In this document: in pieces, positions 1 to 10,000 of the stretch
Position numbering within the stretch: the stretch's first letter is position 1
How the letters are laid out: each line of letters begins with the position of its first letter
Assembly: GCA_037447655.1 (NCBI GenBank)
Contig: JBBHKE010003062.1
Location: 114,721 to 178,720 of the forward strand
Reading direction: 5' to 3'
Origin: Zygnema cylindricum
Taxonomy: Eukaryota > Streptophyta > Zygnematophyceae > Zygnematales > Zygnemataceae
Length of the DNA: 64,000 nucleotides
Notes under the pieces: model-generated
What the model was told of the DNA's origin: nothing
The model's database searches: none
The model's input: the letters and a program-made list of their open reading frames with translations, nothing else
Made by a program: the position numbers and the translations under genes

Positions 1-2110
1 GCAGTCTTTCCTTCTCGGCCGATGGTGATCTCATTCCTCTCTCCTCTGCGACTGGGAGTCGCTAAGGCGACCCTCTCGGCGGACCTTTGTTCGCCCTCGC
101 CCATCATCGGGCCCTTCATGCCATCGCAACCGCCTTCCCTTCTTGCCTTTTCCCTTCGGTCGCAAATGATACGTACATTATTGGGCCCAGAGAACAAGTC
201 GTGTTGGCATATGATTTTTCCAAAAAACGTTTAGCCAAACTCAACCTTTTCGTCCAACTGTCAAAGTGTGATATTTGGTCTCCTCATGATATTCCACTTT
301 CCTTTACTCCCCCTCCTGGTTTTCAGACCCCTTCTCCTTCCGATGGCATTCGTGTGCTTGGTTGCCCCTTTAGTTTGGATACTTTCATAACCTAATTCCT
401 TCATGATGTTTTACAAATAGATTTGGCCCAAGTGGAGGACCTTCCTCACCTTTCTGATCCCTAAGTTGCTTTTGCTATGTTAACCAGGTGTTTTCCCCAC
501 CGCCCTGCTTACCTTACTCGTACTTCCTCTCCTACCTCGACGTTTGTCTCCTCTCTCTCGGCTTTTGAAGATTGCCTCATGGACATCCTCCACACTTTGT
601 TAGGTCGTGGGGCATTTAATCGCGAGTCTGGGCTATCGGCCTGCATTCAAGCATCCCTCCCTGTCTCCACTGGGGGGTTCGGTCTATTATCGATTGCTCG
701 TGTTGCTCTCGCTGCCTATTTGGGAAGTTCGTGTCTTATTGCCTCTACTCTTGTTTCCCGTTTTCTTGGTTGGGGACACCCCCCTTTTAGCTACTATTAT
801 CCCTCGTGTTTCAGACGGTGTGCTCGCCTTCTAAGGATTTCTATTGGACGTGTCACGTTCTCTTCTTCTCCATGCCCTAGTGGATGTGCCGATTGTCTCC
901 CCCCTTGTTACAAAATCTGTTGAGCGTGTCCAGGAATCGATTTCCGATCGGGTTGTCGCCGCCATTAAATCCGAGCTTTTCAAAGCACTTCCCTGCGCGT
1001 GCCGTCTTCTCTCTCGTGGTGGACATGGTTCCGGGTCTTGGCTTTTCGACACATCTATTTTGTCCACTCTCCGCTTTTCACCTGCTCAATTCACCACCGC
1101 CCTCCGATTTCGCCTTGGCCTCCCCTATCCTCCTTTACTTGACTCTCTTGTTTGTGCATGTGGTCGTGTCTTAGGGCCCGATGGTGTCCATTTGCTTCGT
1201 TGCTCCCATGGGGGAGATTTGATCCAGGCGCGCGACACTATTGCCACGTCGTTGTGACTATCGCTTCGCAAGGGGGATTTTTTGTGGGTCGAGAGGTTTT
1301 TCATGTTATTCCCTCCCGTCGGATCGATGTTGTTTTGCTAGATGGTGCCCGTCGCATCTTCGGTGATATTGTTATGGCGAACCCTACTTCAACTACAGTT
1401 GTTGGTTTGGCAGCTCGACATGTTGGGGTGGCAGCTCGTGATGCCGCTAAGGCGAAGGAGCGTGATTATGCTCACCGGGACCCTATAGATGACTTTATTC
1501 CGATGGCGGTCGAGATCTTTGGTTGTTTGGGTGTTACACTGCACGAGTTTCTCCGTACTTGTGCTTGACGTGCTTTCGAGCGCCGAGGACTTGGGAGCCC
1601 TCCTCCTTCGGTCCTTACTTCTTTTTATCGTCAACGCTTATCGGTGGTCTTACGACGAATGCAGGCTTCTATTATCCTGCGATCGGCTGTTGGGGTTATG
1701 GATTGTCGCCGTGTTCCGGAACTCCCTCAACGTGCCCCCCCAAGCTAGGGGGACTTACGGGGTTGCTTTTCAAAGATATTTAATTGATTTGGGGTCGGGG
1801 TTTTAGATTGGGTTTTGTGGGTTGCCGTGCTTTTCATTTTGAGTTTGGGTGCTTTTATTTTCCTTGTTGATTATTTCCTTTTTTTTGTGTTCCCATCGCT
1901 CTATTTGTTTTTTATTGTAGTTTTTCAGTTTTGGCCATGCCACCCCTTTTGTACCCTCGGACTCAAATGGGTTACCATCGTGCTTTTTAATTTATTGTGC
2001 CACTTTTTTTTTCTTTATTACCCTTCATCTTTCCCTAGTTTCGGCCCTTGTTTAACAAGGCACGGTGGTGAATGATGGTCGAAGATTGAGAGACTTACCT
2101 CCGTGCCACG
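1..2110 (+). mobile_element. degenerate LINE, 3' half (RT C-terminus, CCHC, RLE-like domain, 3' UTR)
   Basis: Non-LTR retrotransposon remnant cut by the left window edge. Frame 3 from about 87 reads the end of a reverse transcriptase palm and thumb; the catalytic box that should be A-D-D-T reads A-N-D-T (codon at 165-167). In-frame stops at 393 and about 460 interrupt it. The same frame resumes at 477-750, shifts frame to 844-1230 (C-A-C-G followed by H-L-L-R-C and H-G-G, a CCHC-like knuckle), then shifts back to 1260-1568 for R-R-I-D-V-V and D-I-V-M-A-N-P-T, typical of a restriction-like endonuclease core. A stop at 1566 separates a conserved basic tail that ends near 1745. A T-rich 3' UTR follows to about 2110 and is shared with other copies in the window. 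Clearly non-functional. Family placement (R2/Dualen-like RLE LINE) is inference from motif order. Confidence 0.8.
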
Positions 2111-2404
2111 AGGATCTTATAGACATTATTTGTATTTTTTACCTTTAGTGTGGCAGGCGCCCCCCTTTCTCTTTTGAAATAAGTGGATAGGGTACTTTTT
2201 AGCGTTTGTACAATTTTGGTTGTTATTTTTTTTGTATATTAAACTTGCTTTCCCTTCAGATTTTTGTTGTTTTTTAACGTTTGTTGTTCTTTTAGCCGTT
2301 AAGGATTTTATTATTTTACCTTTGATGGTCATCTACAAAATTTTGTTGCAATCATGTGTTGTACTTCTGGTGGTTTTACCGTCACATTTTGGCAATGCAA
2401 TCTT

Positions 2405-2598
2405 CATCTAATTCAAACTTTTTAGTGTTAGTGCAAAATTAAAATTAATGAACCAATTTAGTGCAAGGAGACATGTTAAGTTGTAGTACACGTCCTTAAA
2501 TAGTGTTGAAAACACAATTACAATTTTTTTTGGCCAAAGAAGAGTCGTGTTTTTGTTGTTATTATTAGTGTTATTGGCTCTAATAACGACAATCGGTG
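2405..2598 (-). mobile_element. TA-flanked MITE, short subfamily (family A), one end decayed
   Basis: The right end reads ...ACGACAATCGGTG followed by TA, the family A terminus. The interior (GGCCAAAG, a TAGTGTTGAAAACAC-like stretch, GCAAGGAGACATGTTAAGTTG) is the reverse complement of the intact copy at 35748-35946. The left terminus has diverged beyond recognition, so that boundary is approximate. Confidence 0.6.
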
Positions 2599-2699
2599 TA
2601 ATTATGTTATAGTCTTTCGGCTCACATTGGATGAAAATCTGACATATCAAAAGAAGAAGGGTAAGGTCCACTGTGTTTGTAATTTGGCGAACTTACTTT

Positions 2700-3566
2700 A
2701 CATTGTAAGGGTCCCGAGCCGTAACAACGAAATTGTTACTTAAGATTGTGACGATCGTATACGTTGACAATGGTCGTGACGACTGTCAACGTCTACAGTT
2801 GTCTTAGCACATCGTATTTTTTGAAACGTTTTGGTACGCCGCATGTCTTTACGTTCGAGCCTTTAGTATTCATGGATGAAAAAGATGCTTTTGAATTTGC
2901 CTCTCCTGTCCCGTCAACATGCAAGGACATAAAATTCTTAAGGTCATTGCAAAATACGTTTTTTTTTTTGGCTAGTTTGTTGGGTTCACCCCATCGTGAC
3001 TTGGTTCGAGCATGTGCGATCACCCTTTGTATTGTGCCTGTCTTCGCGAAGTAGTGAAGTTTGAAGAAGTGAAGAAGAGGTAAGGTGAACAAGGTAAGAG
3101 AGGCGAGAGTTGCAATGGTGCCTTCACAATGTTTTCACATTTTGTGAAATGGCATTGAAACCTTCAAACTTTTGCAAGAAAAATTTCCGTACAGGATGAA
3201 AACGGACAAAAAAAAAAACAACTGTGTACTTCTCGTCAAAGTTTTTTGAAAACCTTGACACATGCGAATTTGATTTTGTATTTGTGGAGGGGTGTTACTT
3301 TTTTTTAAACCGCATCTCTTATGAGTTTTAAGAAAATTTTTGAAGATGACGCAGTTGTGGGTCGAAAAACATAGGACGACAACTTGTGGTACATTCTACG
3401 CCCGAAGATGACGCGAATTGTACGCTACATTTTTGATTTTTTTTTGTACGGTTGTAACTTTAGCAGTACGACGTTGAGTTTTTGAGGAAAACGACAAAAA
3501 ACCCTTACTTTGGGACATTGGGTTGTACCCTAATTAACTAATTGCCATTATGTTAGGTGAGCGGTG
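2700..3566. mobile_element. single-arm copy of the palindromic TIR element (family B)
   Basis: Shares long stretches with the right arm of the palindrome at 43148-44565: the GTGACGATCGTATACGTTGA segment (2748 on), GTGAAATGGCATTGAAACC with GAAAACGGACA (about 3145-3210), and GTGGGTCGAAAAACA with ACGACAACTT (about 3357-3385). It runs on through GTACGGTTGTAACTT and GAAAACGACAAAAAACCCTT to a terminus GAGCGGTG followed by TA at 3567. Only one arm is present, and about 2850-3110 is a divergent or inserted interior. The left boundary is not clear. Confidence 0.6.
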
Positions 3567-3568
3567 TA

Positions 3569-4256
3569 GTGAGAATTAGGACAGATTTAAGTCACATTCT
3601 AACATGAAAAAAAAACGAGCAACAACAAACCATTCGAGTATAGGAATACAATACAAAAGAGAACCTGCATAAAAGACGACATCCGAGAACATCGCAAAAG
3701 ATGCATGACGAACATGAACCAAAAAACCTACAAAACAATTCAAAAAAACCAAGGAATTCCAATTGAGGTTGTTTTTGACCCAAAGTCATAACCACACTTG
3801 TGAATTGTTGTTAACACTCTATCAACAACCCTAATTTCGACATATGAACTTAAAATATAATCGATAATAATTTTAATTTATGTACGCTAATATAAGAACG
3901 GTTTAATCAATATCATTTACACTAGTTGACGAAGTACTTAACAAGTGTAATGTACGCAATGTGTCAATCAATACGCAAATCGCTTGGTTTTCCGTGTTAG
4001 TGTATATTGCAAAGTGAGTGCCTTTGACAACGGGAAAGAGCACTCATATTTGATTATAGTCTAAGACGGGGGACATAGCGGGAAGCCGTTCTCAAATGTT
4101 CAAAGGTTAACTATGTGAAGTAATGCCTAACCCTCGACACAAAAACACACACCCTAGAAGTGAGCCCAATCTCGTAAGTCTTTCACAGTACTAAAGCCCC
4201 TTGGAGAAGTTCCAAAACCCATAGACGATCCTCCACTCATACCTTGCCAAAAGCTA
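3569..4256. other. intergenic, no feature recognised
   Basis: No credible coding exon, RNA gene or repeat was seen. The small open frame on the minus strand near 3592-3795 is biased in composition and has no recognisable domain. Confidence 0.5.
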
Positions 4257-4480
4257 CACCGTGTATCGTTGTTAATGTTAGTGATAATATTTTTCACGCT
4301 ACCTAAAACATATTTTCTCCATGCACATTTGTCGGATTGTTAATCCGACAGTTGCGATTGAAAGGCAAGATTCCCCCCTTCCTATTGGCAGCCTCCAATC
4401 GAAAATTAGTCTTGTGTGCACGGAGAAAAGATGTTTTAAGTGGCTAAAAAACGATCATCACTAGTAGCGATACACGACGG
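4257..4480. mobile_element. hairpin MITE (family C, family A-like ends)
   Basis: Starts CACCGTGTATCGTTGTTAAT after TA and ends with the inverted ...AGCGATACACGACGG. Inside is a second strong inverted repeat: CTAAAACATATTTTCTCCAT on the left against GGAGAAAAGATGTTTTAAGT on the right, so the element folds almost end to end. Related copies lie at 19060, 33156 and 35198. Confidence 0.75.
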
Positions 4481-5488
4481 AGCTTTGATTATTCATATTT
4501 GTTATGACTACGGCTTCGCACGAGTTTGTGAACCCTAATTCTACTCAGCTAATCGACTTAACCATTGTTAAAACACAAAAATCAGTCTTTAACGGGTGAC
4601 AAATGAGGTACTACAGCCTCTGCCTATATTGTACCGCTGTGTTAACAAGCAACAGAAGGGTACAATGTATATGGAGACCAAACACCAAACCTACAATAAT
4701 ACTTGTGGATGTTAAAAGACAACTTTTCCATTCAATGTTTCCAAGCCCCTACGCTAGTCAACTGGCTCACGTGTTTTTGTTGCTTGTATTCCTTTCCTCT
4801 TCGTGTTTGTGTTGTACTTTCCGTTGTATCTGAAGTCGAATAAGTAAATATCTGCGACTGACATTTGGCGTTTTTTGCCAATCTATTTGATTGCTGTTAT
4901 ACAAGCGATACTTTTCCATCTACGCATTGTAATGTGTTATCATGTATTACAATTCACCTTGCAAATTGAACTAATTTGCCACCATTCCCGAAGACTTTCC
5001 CTATTTGCTTGACATAAATAGATAAATATATATAAGTAACTCTGCACATCTGAAGCTGGGAGCAAATTGTGGAGCTCCCAGAATTAAGGGCTCCAGGCAA
5101 CCACGGGCTCAAATGGGTAACACGGAGCCTTCAAGTCAGGTTTAAGGCCTTGTGACAACTGTCACATAGCCAATCAGCCAACGGTCTACCATTACGAAGT
5201 TTTAGGCAGTCATGACGTGACATGACTTGACATGACTCTGCATACATATACTAAGTACAAATTTGAATTGGCTCAAAAAACACGGCGAATTTCGATCTTC
5301 ACCAGACTTGTATATTTTTGAAACTTCAAGGACACACTATACCAGGACTAAACACCGTCATAATCCTACGAACATACTTCCCATATGAGTAATATGATAA
5401 CCAATTGAGTATATCTATGTACCCAGCGTGTATAAAAAGAAATAGCTTTATAACAGTTCCCATAAACCAGCATAAAGTGTTCAAATGT
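4481..5488. other. intergenic, no feature recognised
   Basis: About 1 kb without a supported gene. The open frame at 4603-4833 has no domain or coding bias that I can recognise. Short direct repeats (CATGACGTGACATGACTTGA) occur near 5210-5235. Confidence 0.5.
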
Positions 5489-5870
5489 ATGAAAACAATT
5501 GGAAACACTACAGAAGTTTTGCCCCGTCTTTATGTGTATAGCACAGTATTCTGTTTTCCCATTTGAATCATTGCCGCAGTCACGTCGCCTAAATTTTTTG
5601 ATGACTAGGATCAAATCTCACAAAATTAGATTTTCTACCAAAAAATCACCATTTTTTTACAGATTATGTCCCTACAGACCAAAAAAAACTCCACTTGCTT
5701 CAAAGAAAAAGTGAGAGGAGAACCTTGACTTTGAAACCACCGATAATTCAAATACACATACAAAAAAATAAACCGATTAGGTTTCCCATTACTATATTCA
5801 TATAATACTAATAAAAACCAGTGTGCATAATGATAGCTCACAACATATAGGGTTTCCAATTGTTTTCCCA
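5489..5870. mobile_element. inverted-repeat MITE, family D
   Basis: The left end ATGAAAACAATTGGAAACAC is mirrored at the right end by GGGTTTCCAATTGTTTTCCC, giving roughly 24-bp terminal inverted repeats about 380 bp apart. The same end motif occurs in the family D copy inside the USP-like gene intron (47004-47128) and singly near 16228. Target duplication not resolved. Confidence 0.5.
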
Positions 5871-7006
5871 TAACTGACCACCTCCTTCAACAAAAAACCC
5901 CAACTTTTGCCAATTGACGCTTCCATTTACATAAATTAAGACCATCAATTCGGTCAACTGAACCACATCATATCCCATGTCCCTCTCCCCCTCTCACCCT
6001 CTCTCTCTACCTTTTGCAGATTATTTCAAGCCCAATGACTGGAGAGTCTCCATAGACACACCCTCCTCACATATAGAAAATGAACCGAGGAACCGTCAAA
6101 AACCGTCAAAAACCTTTTTACTTAAAAGAGAACTCAAAACGCCTCTCTCTCTCTCTCTCCCTCCCTCTCCCTCTCTAATGTTCTACACAGCAGATGCAAG
6201 CGTTTCCCTTAGCAAACACCGTACTTTTTATCCTCTCACTTCTGCCTTTTTTATCACGCAAAGTTATCGGCCCGATTCTGTGTCACCTCTCTACTACCTC
6301 GTTTCTACTATTATGTGAGAACTAGCTTCCCTTGAAGAGCACAAATTGTAACCCTAAACCCTAACCAGTCCTCCCTCCTCCTCCTTGTGTCCCTCTCCCC
6401 CTCCTTGTGTCCCTCTCTCCCTCCTCCTCATGTGTTCCTCCTCCCCCGCCTACTGTGTTCCTCCTCCTCCTCCTCCTTCTCCTTCTCATCCTTCCTTGCT
6501 CTCTGTGGCTGCTTGTTCTTCCCCCTCTCTCCCTCCCTCGCCCTCTCTCCCTCTCTCCTCTCCTGCCCTCCCTCCCTCTCTCTCGCCCACAACGTGACAG
6601 TCTCTCACTCATAAGCCCCTGGAATGGTAATCTACACAAAGTTCTCATGAGGAGAACTCTCACTAATGCAGACTTATTTTGCGAAAATGAAAAAAGGATA
6701 ATTTGCCAAACATGCGTTTTTTGCAGAAACCCGAAAATGAAAAATACGTCTCTGCTTCTTGAAAAAAAAGAGGACTATCGCGCCGTTCCACGGAAGAGAA
6801 AAATAGCACATGGAAACGGAGGGGCCCTAAAGAATTTCTCTCATTCCTCCTCCTACGCCCCTTTGGACACCTTTGTGAGGTCCCATTCCGATTGACTGAG
6901 TCCTAAGGGATCTGCTGTGTACAGCTGGATAAACAGACAAAAAAAACCGCCGGTTTGACACCACTACTGTCCAAACCTCGTACCTCTTAAACCCTTTTTT
7001 TTTTTT
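5871..7006. repeat. pyrimidine-rich region with an interstitial telomere-like motif
   Basis: Lies downstream of the CID gene stop. The plus strand is strongly C/T-biased at about 6140-6180 and 6365-6590, which produces meaningless overlapping open frames in several frames. CCCTAAACCCTAACC at 6350-6364 is two units of the plant-type telomere repeat. The rest (6600-7006) is probably 3' UTR or flank of the minus-strand CID gene; no polyadenylation site can be fixed. Confidence 0.6.
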
Positions 7007-10000
7007 CTAATGCATTCCTGGGGGCCTAGGGGTACGAGGCCTCACAGGAGTTTTGGACGGGCTCACTCTGTCGTTTGAAAAAAGTTCCCAAATTGCAAAA
7101 AAAAAGACAATAAAAAATAGAAAACCGTGAGTCAGAAAGGCATAGAAACTAGGTCAATGGATAATTAAAACTGATCCTGAAACCCATGTGGCAATCGTAA
7201 TTTTAACGACAAACCTTACAAAACTATCAATTAGTCTCACAGGCAGAAACTCAAAAAACTAATCATTATAGCATCAAAGTTTAGTAATTTGATGTTTAAC
7301 GACTTTTCTTTTGCCGTTACAGTTAACGGTTATTTATCCACACAGCCACGTAAATGTTGTAATGGAAGCAATAACTCAGGGAACATAACTACGAGTTTTG
7401 CTAAGTTCTGTATTTATTGGGTCTTAAAATGGAAGGAATAACTAAGATTAATACTTATTGGGACTTAAATGGAAGTTAAACTAAGTGTACGCATATATAT
7501 TTGGGAATTAACATAGAAGCCTATCTAAGGTATGTGTTCATTGGGACGGAAAATGGAAGTTCAACCAAGTAGGAATTACATTCAGTAAACAGAAAATTAA
7601 GAACTCACCTGATTGGCAAAGAGCCCAGTATAGCACCACTACAATTCAGGGCAGCCATTGCACTTTCAGCCTGACCCAAAACCACCCCATATGTACACCA
7701 TTTTGACTCAGAAACCTATCAACAATGCGTACCAATTAACCCAATGGAATAAGTGAAAACATTGTGTACACCATTCTGTACTGAAAGACTCAGAAAAAAC
7801 AATGCAATTATGGCATTCCAGCATTCAGACACCATTTCATTGCAGTAATTTAATAGAAAATAGAAAGAAAAGTTCAACCAGATAACAAATTCGGTTGACA
7901 AACACTGATTACCGGTCTGTATCATAAACTCACTAACTGAGATATCGCAAGAATGGGAGGACCTATAGAGCAACTAACTTAAACGTAAGAACTTTTAAGA
8001 ACACTTCAAGAGGACCAGAATTATAATCCTCCAAGTGGAGATCACAAACATGTAAACAGTCTTGTAAGAAACTGGAAAGGGAAAAGAGAAGAAATTTAGC
8101 AGCTACTAGGTGTTTTCTACTATGTCAATCTGATTTATACAGAGAGGGTAAAAAGAGGGAGGTGAGAGTTTGAAAGAGAGATATATGTAAATGTACTAAT
8201 CATAATGCTAAGGCTATCTGACCATGTGTCCAAGAAAGACATTGAGCAGAAAAAAAAAGAGGGGGTTTGAGGGGGGAGAGAATAGTCCTGTCAGCTGACA
8301 TGCTAACGACATGTTTAGCAATTGTTTTTCACTGAGTATGCAAACTTTACAAGAAACCGTAAAAATTGATAAGTACAAATAACATCGCAATGAAGATGCT
8401 GAGGAAGACATGATAAGCTTTTCATGTCAAAAAAGACAATAGGGAGACAGTTGTAAACTCTTTTCCCTTCTATAAAACAAATAAACATAGCCACTAGATG
8501 CTGATATTTTGACGTCCAGAACCCACAAGAAACCTTAAAACTGAGTCACAATGGCTCATAAACTGACCCCGGATGAATATTCCAAATATTGTTCCAGATA
8601 CAAACAGTTGACAAACCAAAACGAAGCCCCACAACCCAATAATAAGAAACTAGAGCCATTTATAAATATTGAAGGACAGAAATTCATAAAACGCCACTGT
8701 GGTGAGGTAATGAGCGGTAAGAAAATGTAGACAGTCACTATCTCCACAACAGCAAGCATGGTGAAGAAAGTGAAGAAAGATAAATTTTCTTATGATGTTT
8801 ATTATTTCCATCTAATAAGGTTGTCAACCAATTCCAAAAAGGTTTAATTGACAAGCCATCTCCAGGTTCATATAACAGAATTCATAAATGTGACTTTTCA
8901 ATCAACATCCTCAGGTTATATATCCGCTTTGACTAGACTTGCCTGGTTGATGCATTTAGTTAAAGTATAATTATCTCAGAAGACATGATTTTCTTCAAGC
9001 TTCTCACCATAATAAATTCCACAAATGCAATTCGAGTTGAATGATGGTAATCTCCCAAAAGACGCAGACGGGCAACCTGTAAAGCGTTTAAAAAGGTAAA
9101 AATGAGGAAGATTCTGTTGGGGATCTCATTTATCATTATCTATCCCTGCAAAGTATGAGAAAATTGAAATAAAGAACTCCGGTGACATCATCTTCTTCTA
9201 CTATGGGATTCTATCAGCTTCATCAATTCTAAAGAACGATCAGAAGATCTAAACAGAATAGAAACCGTCTTACCTCACCACAGAGAGACTCAAAAAATAA
9301 TTTCACATCTGCCTGAGTGACCTGCAAAGAAGAAAAGATAGCATGTAATTCAGAATCGTCTCAGGAGAAGGAGACATATCACTCGAATATTTGATGGTAA
9401 CAAACAAGATAATGTATAATTTCATGCTCTAATTTTTCTCTAGAGCCTGAACTTATAAAAAACTAAAAGAAAAGCTTTTACTCGCACATTGAAACCAGAG
9501 AAGATATGCAAAAACCCATACTACTTGAATACCTTGAAAAAATCGCAATATATTATACTAAAATTATTGTCATCCTTCATAATGCTCATTTCTTTAAGTC
9601 CACAACACTTTTGAGTTGAACTTGATGCACAGCCAACAGAAGAGACTGAGATAAGCTGCACCTTACATGTCTTAATTATCCTTCCCTTTTAAGTATGCCG
9701 CTCAACAAACTAGTCTGGGCCATACTATATATGAACATTAGTCTACCTTGCGATTGACACAGGCTTGTGATGAAGGAAACATTACTACATGTGGACTTCA
9801 TCTAGCATGACACCATCACATGAAATTGTTGTGGACCATCATTGTAATCATGAACAAAAACATGTCAAACAAAATTTACATTTTCTAGGATATCAGTGTA
9901 TTGTATGTAAGTTAAAAGTGTCTCGTACATTACTACAGTTAAATGACTAAATAAGGCAGCTTGAAGTGCTGTATAGAAGCACACCTTTTTGTCTATGTTT

